Shown here: piece by piece, positions 7,848 to 16,125 of the stretch
How the letters are laid out: each line of letters starts with the position of its first letter
Numbering within the stretch: position 1 is the stretch's first letter
DNA from: Actinacidiphila epipremni
GTDB taxonomy: Bacteria > Actinomycetota > Actinomycetes > Streptomycetales > Streptomycetaceae
Assembly (NCBI RefSeq): GCF_012034175.1
Contig: NZ_JAATEJ010000010.1
Coordinates: 62,001 to 126,000 of the forward strand
DNA length: 64,000 nucleotides
Direction: 5' to 3'
Made by a program: the position numbers and the translations under genes
Notes under the pieces: generated by a model
Seen by the model: the letters and a program-made list of their open reading frames with translations, nothing else
Told to the model about the DNA's origin: nothing
Databases searched by the model: none

Positions 7848-9001
7848 CAGCGCACCCCCGTCGTGGTCACCGAGGGCAGCGGCAGCGGGAGTTGCAGCGG
7901 CAGCCGCGGGGTGGCAGCACCGCCGGACCCCTTCTTCGCGCCCGGCGCGGACTTCCTCAGCGGCACCGGGTCGTAGACGTTCTGGTCGTGCGTGAGGATC
8001 GGGATCAGCTCGGTGCCGGGCACGGCGGTCAGGTCGAGGTAGACGTTGAGGTAGTCGCCCTTGACGCCGTTCAGGACCTCGTCGGTGAAGGGGTAGGTGA
8101 GCAGCACCTGGAGCGAGTCGGGCAGGTCCTTGCCGGAGTCGGCGAGCCGTTGCAGGGTGGGCGCGAGGGCCTTGAGGTCGGCGACCATGTCGTCCTTGCT
8201 CCGGTTGACGGTGTCGACGGCGACGCCCGAGAGGGTGTCGAGGGCGCGCAGCATGGTGACGAGCGAGCCGCGCTGCTCGTCGAGGACCTTCAGGCCGGGG
8301 CTGAGGCCGGTGAGCACCGCGCCGATCTTCTGGTCGCGGGTGGCGAGCGTCGCGGACAGCTCGTTGACGCCGTCGAGCGCGTCGGTGATGTCCTGCTTGT
8401 GGGTGTCGAGTCGGGTGACGAGCGTGTCTACCTGGCCGAGCATGTCGCGCACTTGCGGCTCGTTGCCCGAAAGCGCCTTGTCCAGCTCGGTGTCGATGGT
8501 CTTGAGCTGCTGGATGCCGCCGCCGTTGAGCAGCATCGACAGGGCGCCGAAGACCTCTTCGACCTCGGGGTTGCGGTTGGTGTGCGTCTCGGGGATCACC
8601 GGGGCGCCCTTGAGCTGCCCGTGGGAGCCCTCGGCGGCCGGCGGCGCGGACAGTTGCACGTACTTCTCGCCGAGCAGGCTGGACTGCTCCAGGTGCGCGT
8701 AGGCGTTGGCGGGCAGCCGGACGTCGCCGTTGACCTTCATGGTGACCAGCGCGGACCAGCCGTCGCCGGCGACCTTGATCGAGGTGACCCGGCCGACGGC
8801 GACGTCGTTGACGCGTACCGACGCCTGCGGCACGAGGTCGAGGACGTCGGCGAACTGCGCCCTGACGGTGTACGGGTGGCCGCCGAGGTCGGCGCCGCCG
8901 GGCAGCGGCAGGCTCTGCACCCCGCCGACGGAGCAGCCGGTCAGGGCGAGGCCGAGCAGCGCAGCCGCGGCGGCGGTGGTGGTCGTACGGCGTCGGCTCA
9001 T
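7847..9001 (-). CDS. mceE: Mce family lipoprotein, MceE position
   Basis: The 384-residue product starts with a lipoprotein signal (LLGLALTGC, Cys 23 or so), the feature that marks the MceE/LprK member in mycobacterial operons. The MCE domain follows (VRAQFADVLDLVPQASVRVNDVAVGRV), then a helical needle region rich in hydroxylated and acidic residues. It overlaps the mceD stop by ATGA. It would sit on the outer face of the membrane as part of the Mce hexamer. Confidence 0.9.
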   Translation of the reverse strand: MSRRRTTTTAAAAALLGLALTGCSVGGVQSLPLPGGADLGGHPYTVRAQFADVLDLVPQASVRVNDVAVGRVTSIKVAGDGWSALVTMKVNGDVRLPANAYAHLEQSSLLGEKYVQLSAPPAAEGSHGQLKGAPVIPETHTNRNPEVEEVFGALSMLLNGGGIQQLKTIDTELDKALSGNEPQVRDMLGQVDTLVTRLDTHKQDITDALDGVNELSATLATRDQKIGAVLTGLSPGLKVLDEQRGSLVTMLRALDTLSGVAVDTVNRSKDDMVADLKALAPTLQRLADSGKDLPDSLQVLLTYPFTDEVLNGVKGDYLNVYLDLTAVPGTELIPILTHDQNVYDPVPLRKSAPGAKKGSGGAATPRLPLQLPLPLPSVTTTGVR

Positions 9002-10128
9002 CGCGCGGCCCCCTCGGTGGTGGCGTCCCCCACGGCGGGGAAGGGCAGCGGCAGGCCCGCGGTGTCCTTGCCGGCGGGCGCGGCGGCCGTCGTCCCGGGC
9101 TGCGTCCGGGCCGCCGCCGTCCCGGATGGCGTCCGGGCCGGCGAAGTCCCGCCCCCGCTCAGCTCGTTGATGTTCGTGCGGCCGTCGATGACGCGGTGCG
9201 CCGGGTCGTAGGCGTTGAGCAGGTTGTCCGCGGCGAGCGGCGCGGTGTCGAGGAGTTCGGCGAGCGAGGCCCGCTGGTCGACCAATGTCTGCGTGAGGGG
9301 CTGGAGTTTGTCGATGCTGGTCTTCAGCCGCGCCCGGTTGGTGTCGATGAACGACTTGACCTGGCCGAGCGCGGTGGACAACTGCTGGAGCGCGCCGCCG
9401 AGATCCTGCTTGTCGGCGGCCAGGAAGCCGGTGACGGTGGCGAGTTGGTCGGCGGCGGCCTTCACCTTGCCGTCGTTGGTCTTGAGCATGCCGGTGAAGG
9501 ACTGGAGGTAGGCGAGGTTGGCGAACAGGTCGTCGCTGTGGCTGTCGAGGGTCTTCGACGCCTGGCCGAGCTGGGTGATGCTGTCGCCGATGGCCTTGCC
9601 GTTGCCGTCGAGGTTCGCCGCTCCCACGTCGAGGAGCTGGGAGAGCGCGCCGGTGGTGTTGGCGCCGTTCGGGCCGAGGGCGTCGCTGAGCTGGGTGACG
9701 CTGTCGTAGAGCTGGTCGATCTCGACGGGTGTCGCGGTGTGGGCCGCGGTGATGACGGCGTGGTCCTTGATCTGCGGGCCGCCGGTGTAGGCGGGGGTGA
9801 GCTGGACGTAGCGGTCGGCGACGACGCTGGGGGCGACGACGACGGCGCCGGCGTCCGCGGGCACCTTGACGCCGTGGTCGAGCCGCAGCCGCACCTCGAC
9901 CTGCGTGCCCCGGGGCGTCACCGCTTCGACCCGGCCCACCGTGACGCCGAGGATGCGCAGGTCGGAGCCCTTGTAGACGCCGACCGTACGGTCGAAGTAG
10001 GCGGTGATGTGCTTGCCGCCGGGCCCACCGAAGGCGGCGAAGCCGGCGGTGACGGCGCCGGCGGCGACCAGCGCCAGGACGACGGCGGTCACCAGTACGC
10101 GGGCCGGGATGCCGCGCGGGATCCTCAC
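8998..10128 (-). CDS. mceD: Mce family protein, MceD position
   Basis: GTG 10128 overlaps the mceC stop as GTGA and gives 376 residues beginning VRIPRGIPARVLVTAVVLALV, so I prefer it to the longer reading. One transmembrane helix (about 9-30) precedes an MCE domain with AYFDRTVGVYKGSDLRILGVTVGRVEAV, followed by long amphipathic helices. The Thr/Ala-rich C-terminus is typical of the length variation among Mce proteins. Confidence 0.9.
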   Translation of the reverse strand: MRIPRGIPARVLVTAVVLALVAAGAVTAGFAAFGGPGGKHITAYFDRTVGVYKGSDLRILGVTVGRVEAVTPRGTQVEVRLRLDHGVKVPADAGAVVVAPSVVADRYVQLTPAYTGGPQIKDHAVITAAHTATPVEIDQLYDSVTQLSDALGPNGANTTGALSQLLDVGAANLDGNGKAIGDSITQLGQASKTLDSHSDDLFANLAYLQSFTGMLKTNDGKVKAAADQLATVTGFLAADKQDLGGALQQLSTALGQVKSFIDTNRARLKTSIDKLQPLTQTLVDQRASLAELLDTAPLAADNLLNAYDPAHRVIDGRTNINELSGGGTSPARTPSGTAAARTQPGTTAAAPAGKDTAGLPLPFPAVGDATTEGAAR

Positions 10129-11228
10129 TTGGCTCCTCCCGTCGCCTTGGGCGGCAAGCAGCCCTGCGCGGGCGGGGTGCCGGCAGGCAGGTAGCTCTTG
10201 GGCAGCAGCCCGCACAGGTAGCTGTCGAACCAGCGGCCGTTGCCGAGGGTGTTGCCGACCAGCCGGTAGTAGGGGCCGGCGAGCGCGAGGGCCTGGTCGA
10301 GGCTGGACTGGTTGGCGAGCAGGACGTCCGTGACCCGGTCGAGGGCGTCGAGGGTCGGGCCGAGCTGCCGGTTGTTGTCGGCGACCAGGCCGCTGAGCTG
10401 GGTGCCGAGGTCCTGGGTGCCGGTGAGCAGCGCGTGGATGGCGTCGCGGCGCTGCTGGATCTCGCCGAGCAGCAGGTCGCCGTCGGAGATGAGGCTCTGG
10501 AAGCGGCTGTTCTGGCCGGCGATGGTCTGGGTGAGCTGCTTGCTGCCGCTGAGGAGCTGGGCGAGTGCGGCGTCCCGGCTGGAGATGGTCTGCGACAGCG
10601 CGGACAGTCCGTCGGCGGCGCTGCGCACGGAGGCCGGGGTGTCCTTGAAGGTGTCGGAGAGGGTCCGGAAGCTCGCCGCGAGCTGCTGGGTGTCGATGGC
10701 GCCGAGCGTCTGTCCCAGCCCGTCGAAGGCCTGGGTGACGTCGTACGGGGAGGTGGTGCGGCTCTTGGGGATGGTGCGGCCGGGGTCCTGCTCACGGCTG
10801 CCGAGCGGGTCCAGGGCCAGGTATTTCTCGCCGAGCAGCGTCTTGATGCCGATGGCGGCGGTGCTGGCGTCGCCGACCCAGGTGTGCCGGACCTTGAAGG
10901 TGACCTCGACCTGGTCGCCGTCGAGCGCCACGCCCGTCACCTTGCCGACCTTGACGCCGGCGACGCGTACTTCGTTGCCGGTCCGCAGGCCCGCGGCTTC
11001 GGTGAAGTCGGCGGAGTAGGTGGTGCCGCCGCCGATGACGGGCAGCGCGTCGGCGTTGTAGGCGACGAGCGCGAGCAGCACGAGCACCAGCAGCCCGGCG
11101 GCGCCCACGGCGACGGGGTTGCGCTCGCGCAGCGGCCGGAAGAGGGGCCGGCCGCGGTCGGCGCGGTCCCGGCGCAGCCGCCCCGGCCGTACAGAGCGCG
11201 GGAGTTGCGGGAGATGCGGGCGGTTCAT
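10125..11228 (-). CDS. mceC: Mce family protein, MceC position
   Basis: ATG 11228 overlaps the mceB stop (ATGA) and gives 367 residues. An Arg-rich N-terminus of about 40 residues and a strongly hydrophobic helix (VGAAGLLVLVLLALVAY) are followed by the MCE motif FTEAAGLRTGNEVRVAGVKVGKV and GEKYLALDPLG. The C-terminus has the paired Cys (YLCGLLP and QGCLPP) that several Mce proteins share. Confidence 0.9.
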   Translation of the reverse strand: MNRPHLPQLPRSVRPGRLRRDRADRGRPLFRPLRERNPVAVGAAGLLVLVLLALVAYNADALPVIGGGTTYSADFTEAAGLRTGNEVRVAGVKVGKVTGVALDGDQVEVTFKVRHTWVGDASTAAIGIKTLLGEKYLALDPLGSREQDPGRTIPKSRTTSPYDVTQAFDGLGQTLGAIDTQQLAASFRTLSDTFKDTPASVRSAADGLSALSQTISSRDAALAQLLSGSKQLTQTIAGQNSRFQSLISDGDLLLGEIQQRRDAIHALLTGTQDLGTQLSGLVADNNRQLGPTLDALDRVTDVLLANQSSLDQALALAGPYYRLVGNTLGNGRWFDSYLCGLLPKSYLPAGTPPAQGCLPPKATGGAK

Positions 11229-12256
11229 GACCGGCACCTCGATTCGGTGATCGCTATGCCGGTCGGCGGCGCGCTGCCGTCGGAGGTGGTGACGCCGCCG
11301 ACGGTGGCCTGGCACAGGTAGAGGTTGAGCCAGGAGCCGTAGGACGACAGCCGCCCGATGGCCTGGAATTTCTGCGGGGTCTTGACCAGGAAGTCCTGCA
11401 ACTGGGGTGTGGCGTCACCGAGGTTGGTGGAGAGCCTGCCGAGCTGGGCGATGGACTGCTTGAGCGGTGCGCGTCCCTGCGTCAGCAGGTCCGCGGTGCT
11501 GGTGGTGAGTCGGGAGATCGCGGTGATGGACTGGCCGATGGGCTCGCGGTCGCCGGCGAAGCCGGTGACGAGCTGCTGGAGGGTGGTGACGAGGTCGTTG
11601 AAGTTCGCCTCGCGGGAGTTGACGGTGGCGAGCACGCTGTTGAGGTTGTCGATGACCTGGCCGATGACCTGGTCCTTGGCGGCCAGCGTGGTGGTGAGCG
11701 AGCCGATGCTGCCGATGAGGCTGTCGACGGTGCCGCCCTCGCCCTGGAGCACCTGGACGATCTCGCCGGCGAGTTGGTTGACCTCTTTGGGCGACAGGCC
11801 CTCGAAGAGCGGCTGGAAGCCGTCGAAGAGCTGGGTGAGGTCCAGCGCGGGTGTGGTGTGGTCGAGCGGGATGGTCTGGCCGGGTTGCAGGGTCCGGCCG
11901 ACCGGCCCGGTGCCCTGCTCCAGGTCGATGTAGCGCTGGCCGACCAGGTTGAGGTACTTGATGGTCAGGCTCGCGGACTGCGGCAGGGTGCGTTCGCGCT
12001 GCACGGAGAAGTGCACTTTGGCGAGGTTGTGCCGGTAGACGGTGATGGAGTCGACCTGGCCGACCTTGACACCGGCGATGCGTACGCTGTCGCCGGACAT
12101 CAGGCCGGTGGTGTCGGTGAACAGCGCGTTGTAGCCGCGGGTGTCGCCGACGCCGGCGCCGGCGATGCTGACCGCGAGCACGGTGGTGGCGAGCGCGGTG
12201 ACCAGGACGAAGATCAGCGACTTGACGATGGGGCCGGTCAGGCTGCGGCGCTTCAC
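11225..12256 (-). CDS. mceB: Mce family protein, MceB position
   Basis: GTG 12256 overlaps the mceA stop as GTGA and gives 343 residues. A single membrane helix (about 9-31) precedes FTDTTGLMSGDSVRIAGVKVGQVDSI, the clearest MCE signature in the operon, then LVGQRYIDLEQG. The helical tail ends with two Cys (LYLCQ and ESRCRS). It is one of six non-identical subunits of the lipid tube. Confidence 0.92.
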   Translation of the reverse strand: MKRRSLTGPIVKSLIFVLVTALATTVLAVSIAGAGVGDTRGYNALFTDTTGLMSGDSVRIAGVKVGQVDSITVYRHNLAKVHFSVQRERTLPQSASLTIKYLNLVGQRYIDLEQGTGPVGRTLQPGQTIPLDHTTPALDLTQLFDGFQPLFEGLSPKEVNQLAGEIVQVLQGEGGTVDSLIGSIGSLTTTLAAKDQVIGQVIDNLNSVLATVNSREANFNDLVTTLQQLVTGFAGDREPIGQSITAISRLTTSTADLLTQGRAPLKQSIAQLGRLSTNLGDATPQLQDFLVKTPQKFQAIGRLSSYGSWLNLYLCQATVGGVTTSDGSAPPTGIAITESRCRS

Positions 12257-13464
12257 TCGACGGTCACCTCCGCCCCGCGGAAGACCGGCCCGGTCAGCAG
12301 GCTGCCCCAGTCGGGCAGCGCGGCGGGGTCGGTGCCGGCGCCCGGCGCGAGGAGTTCGTTGATCAGCTCGTTCTCCTGCGGGGAGTTGGCCGTGGGGGTG
12401 GTGCCCTTGCCGGTGTACGGCACGGGGTAGCACTGCGGGCCGCCGCTCGCGTCGTAGCGCGGGGTGTCCTTGCCGGGCTGGTAGGCGCCGCGCGAGGCGA
12501 CGCTGGTGACGTCGACATGCAGGCCGGGCTCGTGGGTGCCCTTGCCGAGGGCCTTGTCCATGACGGGCACGAAGTCGGCGAGGGTGCGCAGGGTGCACGG
12601 GAATGACGGGGCGTACTGCGCGAGCAGGCCGAGGGTGCCGCGGCTGCCGGCGGCCAGGCGGATGAGGTTGGGGCTGTTCTGCCGCAGGTAGGTGGTGAGG
12701 TCCTGGGCGGTGCCGGTCGTGGTGCCGTAGAGCGTGTCGAGGCCGGCGCGCTCCTCGGCGATGGTGCCGCTGGTCCTGGTCAGGTCGGTGAGGGCCTGCA
12801 CGAGGTCGGGGGCGGCGTCGGCGTAGACGTGGCTGACGGTGACGAGCTGCTTGATGTCGTCGGTGAGGGCGGGCAGTTCGGGGTTGAGCTTGCGCAGGTA
12901 GGTGTCGAGGTCGACCAGCGTGGTGCCGAGCTGCGTGCCGCGGCCGTCGAGGGCGGTGGCGACGGCGCCGAGGGTCGCGGCGAGTTTCTGCGGCTGGACG
13001 GCGGTCAGCAGCGGCATGACGTTGTCGAGGACCTGCTGCAGCTCGACGGCGTCCTTCGAGCGGTCCTGCGGGATGGTGCCGCCGGCCCGCAGCGTGGCGC
13101 CGCCGGGCCGGGCGCCGGCGGGCGGCACGAGGGCGACGTAGCGGGCGCCGAAGAGGGTGGTGGGCAGCATCTGGGCGGTGACGCCGGCGGGGATGCGGCG
13201 CAGCTGGTCCCTGTCGACGGCGAGGGTGAGCCGGGCGCCCTGCCCGTCGGCGTGGATGGCGCTGACCCGGCCGACGACGACACCGCGGACCTTGACGTCG
13301 GCGCCGGGGTGCATCTCGTTGCCGACGCTGCCGGTCAGCACGGTCAGCGTCGCGTCGTCGCTGAAGTCCTTGTCGTAGACGGCCACCGCGAGCCACGCCA
13401 GCAGCGCGGGCACCAGCAGGAAGACGATGCCGGCGGTGCGCCGGCCGGCCCGTCCGGCGTTCAT
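12253..13464 (-). CDS. mceA: Mce family protein, MceA position
   Basis: The 403-residue product begins MNAGRAGRRTAGIVFLLVPALLAWLAVAVYDK, a basic anchor helix, then the MCE domain (VGNEMHPGADVKVRGVVVGRVSAI, LFGARYVALVPP). The C-terminal region has the Cys pair FPCTLRTL and PQCYPVPY. It is the first MCE gene after the two permeases, the usual order yrbEA-yrbEB-mceA-F. ATG 13464 overlaps the yrbEB stop. Confidence 0.92.
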   Translation of the reverse strand: MNAGRAGRRTAGIVFLLVPALLAWLAVAVYDKDFSDDATLTVLTGSVGNEMHPGADVKVRGVVVGRVSAIHADGQGARLTLAVDRDQLRRIPAGVTAQMLPTTLFGARYVALVPPAGARPGGATLRAGGTIPQDRSKDAVELQQVLDNVMPLLTAVQPQKLAATLGAVATALDGRGTQLGTTLVDLDTYLRKLNPELPALTDDIKQLVTVSHVYADAAPDLVQALTDLTRTSGTIAEERAGLDTLYGTTTGTAQDLTTYLRQNSPNLIRLAAGSRGTLGLLAQYAPSFPCTLRTLADFVPVMDKALGKGTHEPGLHVDVTSVASRGAYQPGKDTPRYDASGGPQCYPVPYTGKGTTPTANSPQENELINELLAPGAGTDPAALPDWGSLLTGPVFRGAEVTVE

Positions 13465-14276
13465 CCGGCCACCCGCACGGTCGTGGTGGCGCCCCACAGC
13501 GCAAGCGACAGGAAGAAGTCGGTCACCGAGATGATGACGATGGCGTTGCGCACCGACCGGCCGACCGCGATGCCGACGCCGGCCGGGCCGCCCTTGGCGG
13601 TGTAGCCGTAGTAGCAGTGCGCGAGGATCACGATGACGCTGAAGATCAGCACCTTCAGGGCGGACAGCAGCACGTCGGTGGGCGACAGGAAGAGGGTGAA
13701 GTAGTGGTCGTAGGTGCCCGGTGACTGGCCGTTGAAGAAGACGGTCACCAGCCGGGAGGCGGCGTAGCTGCTGAGCAGGCCGACGCCGTACAGCGGCACG
13801 ATCGCCACGACGCCGGCGATGATGCGGGTGCTGACCAGGTACGGCATGGAGCGGATGCCCATGCCCTCCAGGGCGTCGACCTCCTCGTTGATGCGCATGG
13901 CGCCGAGTTGGGCGGTGAAGCCGGCGCCGACGGTGGCCGACAGGGCGAGGCCGGCCACCAGCGGGGCGATCTCGCGGGTGTTGAAGTAGGCGGAGATGAA
14001 GCCGGTGAAGGCGGCGGTGCCGAGCTGGTTCATGGCCGCGTAGCCCTGGAGGCCGACGACGGTGCCGGTGGCGAGCGTCATGCCGATCATCACGCCGACG
14101 GTGCCGCCGATGACGCCGAGCCCGCCGCTGCCGAACGCGACCTCGGCGAGCAGGCGTTGGACCTCCCGCAGGTAGCGGCGCAGGGTGCGGGGGATCCACA
14201 GCACGGCAGTGACGTGGAAGATGAAGTGGTCGCCGGTCTCGTCGAGCCAGCGCAGGGGGCGGTCGAGCAGTGCCAT
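13461..14276 (-). CDS. yrbEB: YrbE/MlaE-family ABC permease, second subunit
   Basis: The 271-residue protein is a MlaE-type permease with about five transmembrane helices and the conserved segment GAMRINEEVDALEGMGIRSMPYLVSTRIIAG, the EQ-loop-like helix that contacts the Mkl ATPase. YrbEA and YrbEB form the heterodimeric inner-membrane channel of the Mce importer. It starts 4 bp after the yrbEA stop. Confidence 0.93.
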   Translation of the reverse strand: MALLDRPLRWLDETGDHFIFHVTAVLWIPRTLRRYLREVQRLLAEVAFGSGGLGVIGGTVGVMIGMTLATGTVVGLQGYAAMNQLGTAAFTGFISAYFNTREIAPLVAGLALSATVGAGFTAQLGAMRINEEVDALEGMGIRSMPYLVSTRIIAGVVAIVPLYGVGLLSSYAASRLVTVFFNGQSPGTYDHYFTLFLSPTDVLLSALKVLIFSVIVILAHCYYGYTAKGGPAGVGIAVGRSVRNAIVIISVTDFFLSLALWGATTTVRVAG

Positions 14277-14280
14277 CGGC

Positions 14281-15111
14281 TCAGGCCCCCTTCTGCGGGA
14301 CGAGTTGCAGGTAGATCGCGGTGATCACGACGTTGACGACGAACAGCAGCAGGAAGGTGATGACGACGGACTGGTTGACGGCGTCGCCGACGCCCTTGGG
14401 CCCGCCGCGGGGGTTGAGGCCGCGGTAGGCGGCGACGATGCCGGCGATGAAGCCGAAGACCAGCGCCTTGATCTCGCTGATGTAGAGGTCGGGCAGCTGG
14501 GCGAGCGAGGAGAAGCTGGACAGGTAGGCGCCCGGAGTGCCGTGCTGGATCACGACGTTGAAGAAGTAGCCGCCGGCGGTGCCGACGACCGACACCAGGC
14601 CGTTGAGCAGCACCGCGACCAGCATGGTGGCCAGCACCCGTGGCACGACGAGGCGTTGGACGGGCGAGACGCCCATGACCTCCATCGCGTCCAGCTCCTC
14701 GCGGATCTTGCGCGAGCCGAGGTCGGCGCAGATGGCGCTGCCGCCGGCGCCGGCGATGAGCAGCGCCACGATGAGCGGGCTGGCCTGCTGGATGACGGCG
14801 AGGACGCTGGCGCCGCCGGTGAAGGACTGCGCGCCGAGCTGCTGGGTGAGCGAGCCGACCTGGAGGGCGATGACGGCGCCGAACGGGATCGACACCAGCG
14901 CGGCGGGCAGGATCGTCACGCTGGCCACGAACCAGAACTGCTCGATGAGCTCGCGGACCTGGAAGGGCCGCCGGAAGGTGTCCCGGACGGTGGTCGCGGC
15001 GAGCGTCATGAGCTGCCCGGTCTGCCGCAGCGCGCCGGTGCCGGGGATCTCCCGCCGCCCGGCCGGGCCGCGGCGCCGCGCGGGGTCGCGCAGCCGTACC
15101 GGAGCGCTCAT
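14281..15111 (-). CDS. yrbEA: YrbE/MlaE-family ABC permease, first subunit
   Basis: The 276-residue permease contains IREELDAMEVMGVSPVQRLVVPRVLA, the MlaE signature, preceded by GGSAICADLGSR, and ends with a hydrophobic helix. An N-terminal cytoplasmic region of about 30 residues is Arg/Pro-rich. The start overlaps the mkl stop (ATGA). It pairs with YrbEB and uses ATP hydrolysis by Mkl. Confidence 0.93.
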   Translation of the reverse strand: MSAPVRLRDPARRRGPAGRREIPGTGALRQTGQLMTLAATTVRDTFRRPFQVRELIEQFWFVASVTILPAALVSIPFGAVIALQVGSLTQQLGAQSFTGGASVLAVIQQASPLIVALLIAGAGGSAICADLGSRKIREELDAMEVMGVSPVQRLVVPRVLATMLVAVLLNGLVSVVGTAGGYFFNVVIQHGTPGAYLSSFSSLAQLPDLYISEIKALVFGFIAGIVAAYRGLNPRGGPKGVGDAVNQSVVITFLLLFVVNVVITAIYLQLVPQKGA

Positions 15112-16091
15112 GCCGGCTCTCCCTGTACGGGGCTCAGGCCGGTCTGCGCGGCGGTGCGGGCGGCGGCGGGCAGCTGGTCCCACATGCCCAGCACCCGCGC
15201 CCGGCGCCGCTGCACGGCCTGCCGCGGCGGCAGGCCGGGGCTCGGCTCCAGCTGCGGTACGAGCCGGGTCGGCGGGGGCGGCGCGGTGGCGGTCCCGGCG
15301 AGCTGCTCGGCGGCGAGGGTGGCCTCGTCCTTCTCCTCGGCCATGCCGATGGGGCCTTCGCGACGGCCGCTGAGGAACTGCCGTACGACCGGGATGTCGC
15401 TGGTCAGCAGCACCTCGCGGGGGCCGAAGGCGACCAGCTCGCGGCGGAAGAGCATGCCCATGTTGTCGGGCACGGTCGCGGCGATGTCGAGGTTGTGGGT
15501 GACGATGAGCATGGTCGCGTCGATCTGCGCGTTGAGGTCGATCAGCAGCTGCGAGATGTAGGAGGTGCGCACCGGGTCCAGGCCGGAGTCGGGTTCGTCG
15601 CACAGGATGATCTGCGGGTCCAGGACCAGGGCGCGGGCGAGCCCGGCGCGTTTGCGCATGCCGCCGGAGATCTCGCCGGGGAGCTTGGCCTCGGAGCCGA
15701 GCAGGCCGACCATGTCCATCCGCTCCATGACGACGCGGCGGATCTCGCTCTCCTTCTTGCGGGTGTGCTCGCGCAAGGGGAAGGCGATGTTGTCGAAGAG
15801 GTTCATGGAGCCGAACAGGGCGCCGTCCTGGAACATCAGGCCGAACAGCTTGCGGGTGCGGTAGATGTCGCGCTCACTGCCGCCCACCATGTCGACGCCG
15901 TCGACGAGGACCCGGCCGCGTTCGGGCTTGAGCAGCCCGATGAGCGACTTGAGGAAGACGGTCTTGCCGGTGCCGGAGGGGCCCAGCATGACGCTGACCT
16001 CGCCGGGCGGCAGGGTGAGCGTGACGTCCTGCCAGACGGTCTGCTTGCCGAAGGACTTCGTCAGTCCTTCGACGGTCACTTCGATTCCCAC
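15108..16091 (-). CDS. mkl: Mce-system ABC ATPase (Mkl/MceG type)
   Basis: GTG 16091 follows an excellent AAGGAGG site eight bases upstream and gives 327 residues. Walker A is GPSGTGKT, the signature is ISGGMRKRAGLARAL and Walker B is IILCDEPDSGLDP, as in MlaF/Mkl ATPases. A C-terminal extension of about 85 residues beyond the MlaF length is present, as in mycobacterial MceG, where it is needed for function. In mycobacteria mkl is usually unlinked, whereas here it heads the permease genes. It follows the DUF6801-type gene by 34 bp. Confidence 0.93.
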   Translation of the reverse strand: MGIEVTVEGLTKSFGKQTVWQDVTLTLPPGEVSVMLGPSGTGKTVFLKSLIGLLKPERGRVLVDGVDMVGGSERDIYRTRKLFGLMFQDGALFGSMNLFDNIAFPLREHTRKKESEIRRVVMERMDMVGLLGSEAKLPGEISGGMRKRAGLARALVLDPQIILCDEPDSGLDPVRTSYISQLLIDLNAQIDATMLIVTHNLDIAATVPDNMGMLFRRELVAFGPREVLLTSDIPVVRQFLSGRREGPIGMAEEKDEATLAAEQLAGTATAPPPPTRLVPQLEPSPGLPPRQAVQRRRARVLGMWDQLPAAARTAAQTGLSPVQGEPA

Positions 16092-16125
16092 GGGGCGCAC
16101 CTCCTTGGGGCGTTCGGGGCCGGAC